Below are positions 41,408-49,032 of a stretch of 49,032 nt of DNA, piece by piece. A program made the translations under genes and the position numbers. The notes beneath the pieces were generated by a model that did no database searches, was not told the origin of the DNA, and saw nothing but the letters and a program-made list of their open reading frames with translations. Within the stretch, counting starts at the first letter, position 1, and every line of letters starts with the position of its first letter. The stretch is taken from the NCBI GenBank assembly GCA_036339295.1, contig JAYZBK010000163.1:1-49032 (forward strand), in the 5' to 3' direction. This stretch comes from GCA-002862325 sp036339295. GTDB lineage: Bacteria; Planctomycetota; Phycisphaerae; Phycisphaerales; SM1A02.

Positions 41408-42778
41408 ATGAGCACCGTCTCGACCTGGGCCGACGACATCCTGGACATGGTGAAGGCCACGACTCCGGGCGAGGACTCGTTCCACCAGGCGGTCGGCGAG
41501 GTCGTCCCGTCCCTCGAGCCCGTCCTCGATCGACACCCCGAGTGGCGGATGTCCTCGATCGTCGAACGACTGGTCGAGCCGGAGCGGGTCATCTCGTTCC
41601 GGGTGCCGTGGGTCGACGACGACGGCGGCGTGCGGGTCAACCGCGGCTATCGCGTCGAGTTCAACTCCGCGATCGGTCCGTACAAGGGCGGTCTTCGCTT
41701 CCATCCGACGGTCGACCTGGGCGTCCTGAAGTTCCTCGGCTTCGAGCAGGTCTTCAAGAACGCCCTGACCGGCCAGCCGATCGGCGGCGGCAAGGGCGGT
41801 TCGAACTTCGACCCGAAGGGCCGCAGCGACGGCGAGGTGATGCGCTTCTGCCAGTCGTTCATGAGCGAGCTCTTCCGGCACATCGGGCCGGACACCGACG
41901 TGCCGGCCGGCGACATCGGCGTGGGTGGTCGCGAGATCGGCTTCCTGTTCGGCCAGTACAAGCGGCTCACCAACACGTTCACCGGCGTCCTGACCGGTCG
42001 CGCGATCGAGTGGGGCGGGAGCCTCATCCGACCCGAGGCGACCGGCTACGGCGCGGTCTACTTCGCGGCGGAGATGGAGGCGGCCCAGGGGTCGTCCCTC
42101 GAAGGCCGTCGCTGCCTCGTGTCGGGATCCGGCAACGTCGCCCAGTTCGCGGTGGAGAAGCTCCTCGACCTCGGTGCGGTGCCGGTGACGCTTTCCGACT
42201 CCGGCGGCTTCATCCACGATCCGGACGGCATCGATCGCGACAAGCTTGCGTTCGTGCAGGACCTCAAGAACGTCCGTCGCGGCCGGATCCACGAGTACGT
42301 GGAGAAGTTCCCGGGCGCGACCTTCACCGCGGTCGATCGCGACCTCGGCCACAACCCGCTCTGGTCGACGCCCGCGGACGCGGCGTTCCCCTGTGCGACG
42401 CAGAACGAGATCAACGGCGTCGATGCCGCGAACCTCGTGGCCGGAGGATGCCGGCTCGTCAGCGAGGGCGCCAACATGCCGGTGACCCCCGAGGGACAGG
42501 ACCTCTTCCACGAGAAGGGGATCCTCTACGCCCCCGGCAAGGCGGCCAACGCCGGCGGGGTCGCGGTCAGCGCCCTCGAGATGGCGCAGGCGTCCAGCCG
42601 GACGTTCTGGAGCCGCGAGGAGGTCGATCGCCGACTCCACGGCATCATGAAGGACATCCACCGGAACTGCCTCGAGGCCGCGGAGGCCTACGGTCGCCCG
42701 GGCAACTACCTGGATGGCGCCAACATCGCCGGCTTCCTGAAGGTCGCCAAGGCGATGCAGGACCAGGGCGTCGTCTGA
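41408..42778 (+). CDS. gdhA: Glutamate dehydrogenase (NADP type)
   Basis: The 456-residue cytoplasmic enzyme interconverts glutamate with 2-oxoglutarate and ammonium. The substrate site includes YKGGLRFHP (K93), EQVFKNALTG (K117), GGGKGGSNFDPKGRSDGEVM (K129) and DVPAGDIGVGGREIG (D169). The cofactor domain has CLVSGSGNVAQFAVEKL and VTLSDSGGFI, and the later part has SEGANMPVTPEG and APGKAANAGGVAVSALEM. Length and motifs match the small hexameric NADP-linked class. The ATG at 41408 is chosen because GAGGAG lies eight bases before it; an in-frame GTG at 41399 has no such site. It is divergent from pcp. Confidence 0.95.
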   Translation: MSTVSTWADDILDMVKATTPGEDSFHQAVGEVVPSLEPVLDRHPEWRMSSIVERLVEPERVISFRVPWVDDDGGVRVNRGYRVEFNSAIGPYKGGLRFHPTVDLGVLKFLGFEQVFKNALTGQPIGGGKGGSNFDPKGRSDGEVMRFCQSFMSELFRHIGPDTDVPAGDIGVGGREIGFLFGQYKRLTNTFTGVLTGRAIEWGGSLIRPEATGYGAVYFAAEMEAAQGSSLEGRRCLVSGSGNVAQFAVEKLLDLGAVPVTLSDSGGFIHDPDGIDRDKLAFVQDLKNVRRGRIHEYVEKFPGATFTAVDRDLGHNPLWSTPADAAFPCATQNEINGVDAANLVAGGCRLVSEGANMPVTPEGQDLFHEKGILYAPGKAANAGGVAVSALEMAQASSRTFWSREEVDRRLHGIMKDIHRNCLEAAEAYGRPGNYLDGANIAGFLKVAKAMQDQGVV

Positions 42779-42984
42779 ACCGTCGACGTCGTTCGATCGA
42801 AGGCCGCCGCCCTCCGAAAGAGTCGGGATCCCACCGGATTCTCCCTGATGCCCCAGGGGGCTCGGCATGGATGCCGGTCGGCCCCGGGGCCCGCAGGTCG
42901 CGGTGGGCGACCTCGGACGACCCGCCCCCGATCCGCCTGAACGCGATCGGGGCCGACGTGGACTCGCGTCCGGAGGGACCGATC

Positions 42985-43776
42985 ATGCCCACGCTGCCGA
43001 GCGGCCTTCGATTCGAATTCAGCGACGAGGCGGTGCTCCGTCCGGACACGCCGTTCTACCCGTGCCCTTCCGGGCGGTTCTGGTTCCGCGACGTCGATCC
43101 CACGACGGAGTGGAGGCCGGACGTGGACGGTCCTCCGGAGCGGTTCAGGCTCGGCGTGATCCCCGAAAGCCGGCTCGATGCGACGGCCTTCGTTCGCGTG
43201 CTCCTCGGCGATCCTCGCGGAACCGTGCCCACCTGGCGGGGCGACTGGCTCTTCGGCCTCGAGCGCCCCGTCGGATTCGGCGCGGCCGACTGGGACGCCC
43301 TGCTCGACCACGTCCAGACGACCGAGACGATCGAGCTCCTCGATCGGATCATCGACCGGTGTCGACGGCAGTCGGACGCGCTGGCTCGCCGCGATCTCGA
43401 CCATGCGGGTCTCGACGACTTCGGCCCGGCCCTCCACGGCCGCCCGGGAACCGCCGACCGGCTGGCCTCCGCGGTCTTCCAGGCTCGTCGTCTCGGCGAG
43501 GGGATGAGGCGGTCGGAGACGCGGGGGGACGAAGCCTCCCTCTTCTCCCTCCGAAGTCGACTGGAGCACCTGGCCGAGGAGGCCGACCGCACCCTCGACC
43601 GATACGGACCGCACCGGGCGCTCGCGCATCGGGCGCTCGCGGAATCGCATGCCGCCCTCGGCCGCGACTGCGAGGCGATCCGGCATGCACGGGTGTATGC
43701 GGGCCTCGTGTCCGGGGACGTCGACTTCGTCCGCGACATGGAGTCGCGGACCGGTCAGTTCATCTCGCCGCTCTAG
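42985..43776 (+). CDS. Protein of unknown function
   Basis: The product is 263 residues with no signal peptide or membrane helix, and I do not recognise a family. Visible stretches are a PFYPCPSGRFWFRDVDP segment near the N-terminus, then VRVLLGDPRGTVP, WRGDWLFGLERPVGFG, an Arg/Leu-rich helical middle (IELLDRIIDRCRRQSDAL) and a C-terminal helix pair resembling TPR-like repeats (RALAHRALAESHAALGRDC, AIRHARVYAGLVSGD). The ATG at 42985 has GGAGG about eight bases upstream, which argues against the longer open frame. It lies between gdhA and convergent efp. Confidence 0.6.
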   Translation: MPTLPSGLRFEFSDEAVLRPDTPFYPCPSGRFWFRDVDPTTEWRPDVDGPPERFRLGVIPESRLDATAFVRVLLGDPRGTVPTWRGDWLFGLERPVGFGAADWDALLDHVQTTETIELLDRIIDRCRRQSDALARRDLDHAGLDDFGPALHGRPGTADRLASAVFQARRLGEGMRRSETRGDEASLFSLRSRLEHLAEEADRTLDRYGPHRALAHRALAESHAALGRDCEAIRHARVYAGLVSGDVDFVRDMESRTGQFISPL

Positions 43777-43815
43777 CACCGGCCCACGGGGCCGTCGATC
43801 GTCCCTCGCGAGCGA

Positions 43816-44391
43816 TCAGGCCTTGCCCATGTACTCGCCGGTCTCGGGATTGACCTTCACCACCTGCCCGATCTCGATGAAGGGCGGGACGCGGATGCGG
43901 GCGCCGGTCTCGACGAACGCCTCCTTGTTCTGGTTGCTGGCCGTCGCGCCCTTGGCCTGCGGCGCGGTGTCGGAGATGGTGAGCTCCAGCGAGGCGGGCA
44001 GCTGCACCGACAACGGCTTGTTGTCGAACATGCTGACGATGCACTCGGTGTTCTCCTTGAGCCACTGGCTCTGCTCCTTCGGGAGCGTGTCGGAGTCGAC
44101 CTCGATCTGGTCGTAGGTCTCGTTGTCCATGAAGACGTACGGACCCTCGCCGCGGCCGCCGGAGTCGTAGAGGAACTGCCTCTCGCGTCGGTCGACGTTC
44201 ACCTCGTCGAGGCGGTCGTCGGAGTTCAGGCGGTTGATCTTGATCCCGCCCATCTTCACGTTCCGCATCTTCGCCTGGACGTAGGCCGGACCCTTGCCGG
44301 GCTTCACGTGCTCGGTCTCGAGGACCTGGTGGAGCTGGCCCTCCCAGATGAGGAACTGGCCCTTCTTGACTTCGGTGGCCTTGATCGGCAT
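43816..44391 (-). CDS. efp: Translation elongation factor P
   Basis: The 191-residue product is EF-P, which binds ribosomes stalled on polyproline and promotes peptide-bond formation. The N-terminal KOW-like domain has MPIKATEVKKGQFLIWEG and the modification loop HVKPGKGPAYVQAKMRN with K33 at its tip. The two OB domains follow (YVFMDNETYDQIEVDSDTL, PASLELTISDTAPQAKGATA, IEIGQVVKVNPETGEYMG). A Lys at the tip means post-translational modification is probably of a Lys type; no modification enzyme (epmA, epmB or others) is seen in the window. It is convergent with the 42985-43776 gene and divergent from the old-yellow-enzyme gene at 44511. Confidence 0.97.
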   Translation of the reverse strand: MPIKATEVKKGQFLIWEGQLHQVLETEHVKPGKGPAYVQAKMRNVKMGGIKINRLNSDDRLDEVNVDRRERQFLYDSGGRGEGPYVFMDNETYDQIEVDSDTLPKEQSQWLKENTECIVSMFDNKPLSVQLPASLELTISDTAPQAKGATASNQNKEAFVETGARIRVPPFIEIGQVVKVNPETGEYMGKA

Positions 44392-44510
44392 CTCGCTGGT
44401 TCCGGGTGGTGACGCGGGGGCCGGAGGATCCTCCGGCGGGACCCGGATGATAGCGACGACTTCGGGTGGATCGCCCCCGGGCTGGCCCCGGGGGCCCTAC
44501 GCTCCCGGTC

Positions 44511-45626
44511 ATGAGCGACCAGACTCCCCAGCGTCCTTCCGGCCGACCACCGAGGCTCTTCGAGCCGCTCCAGCTCCGCGACGTCCGGATGCCGAACCGG
44601 ATCGTCGTCAGCCCGATGTGCATGTACTCCTCCGAGGACGGCGTGGCCTCGGCCTGGCAGCACGTCCACCTGGGCAGCCTCGCCTGTTCCGGGGCCGGCC
44701 GCGTGATCACGGAGGCGACCGCGGTCGAGGCCCGGGGTCGGATCACGCCCAACTGCCTCGGACTCTGGGACGACGCCTGCGAGACGGCGCTCGCGTCCGT
44801 GGTGGAGACCGTGAAGTCGGTGGCGCCGCGCTCCGTCCTGGGCATCCAGCTCGCCCATGCCGGCCGCAAGGCGTCCCACGCCCGTCCGTGGGCGGCCACC
44901 CGGGGGTACGTGCCGCCCGAGAAGGGCGGATGGACCTCCGTCGGCGCGAGCGGGAACAGCTACGAGGACATCGCGCCCCACGCCCATTCGATGGACAGGT
45001 CCGACCTCGACGAGGTCCGGACCGCGTTCGCGACCGCGGCTCGTCGCTCCGCGCGGATCGGCTTCGACCTCGTGGAGATGCACGCCGCGCACGGCTACCT
45101 CCTGTCGAGCTTCCTGTCGCCGCTCTCGAACGAGCGGACCGACGAGTACGGCGGGTCGCTCGAGAACCGCATGCGATTCCCCCTCGAGTGCTTCGACGCG
45201 ATGCGGGCCGCGATGCCGGACGGCCTGCCGCTGATCGTCCGGTTCAGCGGCACCGATTGGCGCGACGACCTCGGCGGCTGGAGCACCGACGACTCGATCG
45301 CCTTCGCCCGCGCCCTCGAGGCCCGGGGGTGCGATGCGGTCGACGTCTCGACCGGGGGCAACGCCAAGGCGGAGATCCCCGTCGCCCCGGGTTTCCAGGT
45401 CCCGTACGCCTCGGCGGTGAAGCACGCCGTCGACGGCATGCCCGTGATCGCGGTCGGGGAGCTGGGCGACCCGCTTCTCGCGGAGGACGTCCTCGAACGC
45501 GGCGACGCCGACGCGATCGCGATCGGCAAGGAGTTCCTGCGGGATCCCCGCTGGCCGTGGCGGGCGGCGAAGGCGCTGGGCGGCGAGGTCGACTACGTCG
45601 ACCAGTACGCGTGGTGCGTCGGCTGA
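44511..45626 (+). CDS. NADH:flavin oxidoreductase, old yellow enzyme (YqjM-like)
   Basis: The 371-residue product is an FMN-binding TIM barrel, likely an ene-reductase for electrophilic alkenes. The class II (YqjM) signature is IVVSPMCMYSSEDG with regulatory C37, followed by WQHVHLGSLACSGAGRVI. The active-site QLAHAGRKA has His116, and VEMHAAHGYLLSSFLSPLSN holds H191 and H194 with a Tyr. The FMN phosphate region is IAVGELGDPLLAEDVLERG. The ATG at 44511 follows a non-coding in-frame stretch. It converges with the AtoE-type gene, whose stop codon is only two bases after this one, leaving no room for a separate terminator. The physiological substrate is unknown. Confidence 0.9.
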   Translation: MSDQTPQRPSGRPPRLFEPLQLRDVRMPNRIVVSPMCMYSSEDGVASAWQHVHLGSLACSGAGRVITEATAVEARGRITPNCLGLWDDACETALASVVETVKSVAPRSVLGIQLAHAGRKASHARPWAATRGYVPPEKGGWTSVGASGNSYEDIAPHAHSMDRSDLDEVRTAFATAARRSARIGFDLVEMHAAHGYLLSSFLSPLSNERTDEYGGSLENRMRFPLECFDAMRAAMPDGLPLIVRFSGTDWRDDLGGWSTDDSIAFARALEARGCDAVDVSTGGNAKAEIPVAPGFQVPYASAVKHAVDGMPVIAVGELGDPLLAEDVLERGDADAIAIGKEFLRDPRWPWRAAKALGGEVDYVDQYAWCVG

Positions 45627-45627
45627 C

Positions 45628-47046
45628 TCAGAAGACGAGCAGGCCGATCGCCATCCACGCCGCCGCCACGAGCATGACGAGGGCGGTGTAGCCGACGATG
45701 TCCCGCGCCTTCACGCCGGTGATGGCCAGGAGCGGCAGCGCCCAGAACGGCTGGAGCATGTTCGTCAGCTGGTCGCCGTACGCGACGCTCATGATCATCT
45801 TGCCGAGGGGGACGCCGTCGACCGCACCGGCCTCCATCGCGATCGGCCCCTGCACGGCCCACTGCCCGCCGCCCGAGGGAACGAAGACGTTGACGACCCC
45901 GGCGCTCGCCATGGTGAAGAGCGGGAGCGTCTCCGGCGTGCTGAGTCGGTTGGCCACGTCGGCGAACATCGCGAGCAGGCCGCTCGCCGCCATCATGCCC
46001 ATCACCCCGGCGTAGAGCGGGAACTGGACGATGATGCCCGCGGCCCCGCGGGCCGCCTCCTCGACCGCCTTCAGGTAGCGGATGGGCGAGGCGTGCAGCA
46101 CGAGGCCGAGGCCCAGCATCGCCGCGTTGATCTGGTTCAGGCCCAGTCGACCGAGTCCCGCCTCGTCGCGGGCGAGGTAGACGACGAAGCCCGCGAGCAG
46201 GGCGAGGCCGAGCCCCACGCCGAGCACGACCCCGGGCCAGCCGCCCTCGTCGCCCGACGAGTCCTCGTCGTCCTTGAACTCGATCCCGAGGTCGCGCGGC
46301 CCCCGCAGTTCGGCCGCCTTCGTCGGCGCGAGGGCGAGGCAGACGATCGGCGCGATCACGAGCAGGCCGAGCGAGACGAAGAGGTTCATCGGCGAGAGCA
46401 GGGTCTCGGAGAGCGGGATGCCGCCGGCCGCGTGCTCCGCCACGAGCTCCGCCGGGAGGATCTCGCGGGCGGCCGCCTCGGTCGTCATCTTCAGCGGCGC
46501 ACTGCCGCTGAACCCGCCGTGCCAGACGAGCATGCCGAGATAGCCCGCGGCGGCGATCAACGGGTAGTGGCAGGGGATCCCGCGACGTTCGAGGCCGCGG
46601 CCCACGGCGCGGGCGAGCAGGGCGCCGACCACGAGGGCGAGTCCCCAGTTCACGAGGCCGGCGAGGATCGCGACGAAGGCGACGAGGCCGGCCGCGGAGG
46701 CGGTCGACCGCGGGAGCTCGGCGATCGCATCGATGCCGCGGCGCACCGGCGGGCTCGCGGCGAGGGCGTAGCCGGTCACGAGGACCAGCGCCATCTGCAT
46801 CGCGAAGGCGAGCAGCTTCCAGATGCCGTCCTTGCCCCACCAGGCGTCGAGCAGCAGCATCGCCTTCGACTGCTCGGGATCGCGATCGGCGAACGTGCCG
46901 GGAAGCACCAGCGCGAGCAGGGCGGTCAGCGCGGTCAGCCCGATGGCGAGCAGGAACGGATCGGGGACGAATCGTCCGACGGTGCGGGTGACCAGCAGGC
47001 CGAGGCCGCTGACGAGGGCGCGGAGACCGCTGTTCGCTTCTGCCAT
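45628..47046 (-). CDS. atoE: Short-chain fatty acid transporter, AtoE family
   Basis: The 472-residue product is a multi-pass inner-membrane transporter of the TIGR00366/AtoE type, expected to import acetoacetate, butyrate or other short-chain fatty acids. Family stretches are VGRFVPDPFLLAIGLTALTA, LVTGYALAASPPVRRGID, AILAGLVNWGLALVVGALLA, YLGMLVWHGGFSGSAPL, FPLYAGVMGMMAASGLL, VNVFVPSGGGQWAVQGP and YGDQLTNMLQPFWALPLL. About 12 hydrophobic segments are present. The ATG at 47044-47046 is chosen; upstream in-frame residues are not family-like. A terminator-like hairpin stands immediately before the gene. Short-chain acid uptake would fit the beta-oxidation genes elsewhere in the window. Confidence 0.9.
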   Translation of the reverse strand: MAEANSGLRALVSGLGLLVTRTVGRFVPDPFLLAIGLTALTALLALVLPGTFADRDPEQSKAMLLLDAWWGKDGIWKLLAFAMQMALVLVTGYALAASPPVRRGIDAIAELPRSTASAAGLVAFVAILAGLVNWGLALVVGALLARAVGRGLERRGIPCHYPLIAAAGYLGMLVWHGGFSGSAPLKMTTEAAAREILPAELVAEHAAGGIPLSETLLSPMNLFVSLGLLVIAPIVCLALAPTKAAELRGPRDLGIEFKDDEDSSGDEGGWPGVVLGVGLGLALLAGFVVYLARDEAGLGRLGLNQINAAMLGLGLVLHASPIRYLKAVEEAARGAAGIIVQFPLYAGVMGMMAASGLLAMFADVANRLSTPETLPLFTMASAGVVNVFVPSGGGQWAVQGPIAMEAGAVDGVPLGKMIMSVAYGDQLTNMLQPFWALPLLAITGVKARDIVGYTALVMLVAAAWMAIGLLVF

Positions 47047-47067
47047 GCCGGAGAGCGTATCGGCACG

Positions 47068-47116
47068 AAAAAACCGCCGAGGACGGCCCACCCCTCCATG
47101 GGTCGTCGCTCGGCGG
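47068..47116 (-). promoter_or_regulatory. Terminator-like hairpin in the atoE leader (possible attenuator)
   Basis: On the minus strand, a stem with an 8-bp outer arm (47074-47081 with 47109-47116, CCGCCGAG type), a 4-bp CGTC/GACG segment and a 4-bp CCCA/TGGG segment is followed directly by six T residues (47068-47073). It ends 21 bases before the atoE ATG. The hairpin has all marks of an intrinsic terminator, but the gene upstream (helicase) is divergent, so nothing needs ending here. A leader attenuator or a small RNA end are the likely explanations. Confidence 0.6.
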
Positions 47117-47246
47117 CACCCCTTGCATCGGCCCGACCCGGGGGCGACTGAAGCCCGACGATCGATCGAAGGCCGTGAACCGGCCGGATCCGGCACCACG
47201 AAGCCGTCCATGCCGCACACATGGAACCCCGCTACCCTCTCCACGA

Positions 47247-48989
47247 ATGAGCGAGCCCTCGAAGTCGTCCGAGAATCCGTCCAAGACGCCTGCCGCCGCC
47301 CCGCAGCAGGCGTTCGATCGTTTCGAGGACCTGCCGATCGAGCCGGTGGTCCTGAAGGGGATCCAGTCGTTCGGCTTCGAGCACCCCACGCCGATCCAGC
47401 GCCGGGCGATCGGCCCGCTCGCGATCGGACGCGACCTGATCGGCCTGGCGCCCACCGGGACCGGGAAGACGCTCGCCTACGGCATCCCGCTCGCCCACCG
47501 ACTGATCTCGGAGCCGCCGCCGATGATGAGGCGGCCGCGACGCCACAAGGGTGGTGATCCCGGCGGTCGCTACGTCGATCCGCGCCGGCGACTCCGAGGG
47601 CTCGTGGTCGTCCCGACCCGGGAGCTCGCGCAGCAGGTCGCGGCGGAACTCCGGAGCCTCACGAAGGGCTCTCTCGTCAAGGTGACCGCGGTCTGGGGCA
47701 AGGCGGCGGTCAAGCCGCAGCGCGAACGCATCGAGGCCGGCGTCGACCTCCTGGTCGGCACCCCGGGTCGGCTCCGGGAGCTCATGGACATCGACGTCCT
47801 CAGCCTTGCGTTCATCCGGCACCTCGTGATCGACGAGGGCGACCGCATGCTCGACATGGGATTCCGGCCGCAGATGCGGACGATCCTCGAGCGCATGCCC
47901 GAGACCCGCCAGATGGCGTTCTTCAGCGCGACGATGCCCGCCGCGATGGAGGATCTCGCCCGGACGTTCCTGCGGGAGCCGGTCCGGGTCGAGGAGGGGC
48001 GACACACGCGGGCGGCCGAGCACCTGGGCAACCGGCTCTTCGAGATCGACGACGTGCTCAAGGTCGCCCTGCTCCTGCAGCTGGTGGTGGCGGAGGAGCG
48101 TCGGGGGGTCCTGGTCTTCTGTCGCACGCGTCGCCGGGCGGGCTGGGTCCACGCGGCCCTGCGGAACCACGGCATCTCGACGAGCCTCGTCCACGGCGAC
48201 AAGAGCCAGAACCAGCGCAACCGCGCCCTCGACCTCTTCGCCGACGGCGTGTCCTCCGTGCTCGTCGCGACCGACGTCGCCGCCCGCGGGCTCCACATCG
48301 ACGCGGTCCGCACGGTCATCAACTACGACCTGCCGCTCTCGGCCGAGGAGTGGGTGCACCGCATCGGTCGCGCCGGCCACGGCGGGGGATTCGGCGAGTC
48401 GTTCACCTTCGTCTCGCCGCCCGAGAAGGGTCGATGGAAGACGATCTCCCGGATCGTGGGCGAGCGGATCCGTCCGGAGTCGATCCCCGACATCGAGACG
48501 TTCGTGCGACCGCAGGACCGGGCGAAGCTCGAGAAGTTCCGCAGTGGTTCGAAGGCCGCCCGGCTCGAGCCGTTCCGCGAGTCCGCCTCGGGCCCCGGCC
48601 GTCCGGCCGCACCAGGCGCCTCGGCCGGCAGGAAGGCCGCCCCGAGGAAGGAAGACGCCGCGAGGAAGGGACCCGCTTCGCGGAAGAAGGCCCCGAAGGA
48701 CAAGACGATCCTCGCGGCCGAACTCGACGAGTGGGGCATCGAGCGCGCCCCCGACGAGATCGAGTCGTTCGATGGGTTCCAACCGACGCCGGCGGCGGAC
48801 GAGGCGACGGGGAGGAAGCAGGGGCGCGGTGGCCGCGGCCGAGGATCGAAGAAGGCCGCGGCCAAGTCGGGGAAGGCCCGCAAGGCGCGGGGTGGCGACC
48901 GCATCGGACACGGGGGCCGTCGCAAGGGCGCCTCGAAGCCCATCAACCCGGGCGATCGACCCGGCGGCGGGGTGCGTCGGTCGTCCTAG
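47247..48989 (+). CDS. DEAD-box-type RNA helicase with DEGD motif II
   Basis: The product is 580 residues. The Q motif region is FEDLPIEPVVLKGIQ and FEHPTPIQRRAI. Motif I is APTGTGKT (K74). A 20-25 residue basic insert (about 90-115) follows. PTRELAQQ and TPGRLRELM are motifs Ia and Ib, motif II is IDEGDRML (196-199, DEGD in place of DEAD), and motif III is FFSATMP (SAT 227-229). Motif IV-V stretches are VLVFCRTRRRAG and VATDVAARGLHID, and motif VI is HRIGRAGHGG (usual HRIGRTGRxG). After residue 435 the tail is Lys/Arg/Gly/Ala-rich, as in RNA-binding C-terminal extensions. The likely function is unwinding structured RNA in ribosome assembly or RNA decay. Start ATG 47247. Confidence 0.92.
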   Translation: MSEPSKSSENPSKTPAAAPQQAFDRFEDLPIEPVVLKGIQSFGFEHPTPIQRRAIGPLAIGRDLIGLAPTGTGKTLAYGIPLAHRLISEPPPMMRRPRRHKGGDPGGRYVDPRRRLRGLVVVPTRELAQQVAAELRSLTKGSLVKVTAVWGKAAVKPQRERIEAGVDLLVGTPGRLRELMDIDVLSLAFIRHLVIDEGDRMLDMGFRPQMRTILERMPETRQMAFFSATMPAAMEDLARTFLREPVRVEEGRHTRAAEHLGNRLFEIDDVLKVALLLQLVVAEERRGVLVFCRTRRRAGWVHAALRNHGISTSLVHGDKSQNQRNRALDLFADGVSSVLVATDVAARGLHIDAVRTVINYDLPLSAEEWVHRIGRAGHGGGFGESFTFVSPPEKGRWKTISRIVGERIRPESIPDIETFVRPQDRAKLEKFRSGSKAARLEPFRESASGPGRPAAPGASAGRKAAPRKEDAARKGPASRKKAPKDKTILAAELDEWGIERAPDEIESFDGFQPTPAADEATGRKQGRGGRGRGSKKAAAKSGKARKARGGDRIGHGGRRKGASKPINPGDRPGGGVRRSS

Positions 48990-49032
48990 CGGCCTCGACG
49001 CCCGTTCCGCTTCATCCGCCGCCGAAGGCGTA

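Noticed and set aside
40903..42984. Long plus-strand frame through gdhA leading into the 42985 gene
   Set aside because: Its product is an Arg/Gly/Pro-rich off-frame translation of gdhA; only the part after 42985 has a ribosome-binding site and protein-like composition.
47117..47246. Possible TPP or cobalamin riboswitch upstream of atoE (GGGGTGCC segment)
   Set aside because: The CUGAGA and second-arm sequences of TPP riboswitches and the B12 box are absent. Only the terminator-like hairpin is claimed.

Overview
The window is high-GC bacterial DNA that most resembles a Phycisphaerae-type planctomycete (phylum Planctomycetota). This rests on several things seen here. Secreted proteins carry DCNGNGxPD-type calcium-binding repeats and end in short dockerin-like CPADxxxDG...WG modules. 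One protein has a PEP-CTERM-like tail, one has a C-terminal CPxC...CPEC zinc ribbon, and there are several small secreted proteins of planctomycete style. No rRNA, tRNA, CRISPR array, insertion sequence or phage gene was recognised. The taxonomic call is inference. Coding density is very high, with 44 protein genes, and only one gap exceeds 300 bases (22243-22737).

Layout. 1-4569: a partial secreted protein, a large LamG/dockerin-like surface protein and a ROK-family sugar kinase. 4672-11759: an aldehyde dehydrogenase, a LemA gene with two paralogous membrane proteins, a second aldehyde dehydrogenase-like protein that lacks its catalytic half, a Ser/Thr kinase and deoxyribose-phosphate aldolase. 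11834-14322: three small secreted or membrane proteins and a secreted AA10 lytic polysaccharide monooxygenase with a CBM2. 14466-16560: an MBL-fold hydrolase and a cystathionine lyase-type enzyme. 16598-18487: a proteorhodopsin-type light-driven proton pump followed by a Blh/Brp beta-carotene dioxygenase that would make its retinal. 18695-22242: a 2-oxoacid (probably pyruvate) dehydrogenase E1alpha-E1beta-E2 operon closed by a clear intrinsic terminator.

22738-27426: a PEP-CTERM-like secreted protein, a gamma-glutamyltransferase, a pappalysin-like (M43) metalloprotease and a glycerophosphodiester phosphodiesterase lipoprotein. 27486-35261: leucine dehydrogenase, a long acyl-CoA dehydrogenase and three crotonase-fold enzymes. 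These suggest branched-chain amino acid or fatty acid catabolism, mixed with a lipoprotein phosphoesterase and a zinc-ribbon membrane protein. 35353-37526: a tight ThiO-like oxidase, histidine phosphatase and YjbQ operon that may serve thiamine metabolism. 37567-48989: a LamG phosphoesterase, an outer-membrane-barrel-like protein, pyroglutamyl peptidase, glutamate dehydrogenase, an unknown protein, EF-P, an old-yellow-enzyme oxidoreductase, an AtoE-type short-chain fatty acid transporter and a DEAD-box-type helicase.

Together the genes suggest an aerobic aquatic photoheterotroph that takes carbon from polysaccharide, protein and amino acids and supplements its proton gradient with light. The observations most worth follow-up are the rhodopsin-blh unit with an operator-like dyad, the AA10-CBM2 oxygenase, the deoC plus split two-part aldehyde dehydrogenase set, the LemA cassette, a terminator-like hairpin just before the AtoE start codon, the ThiO-phosphatase-YjbQ operon, and recurrent perfect GC-rich hairpins at gene ends.
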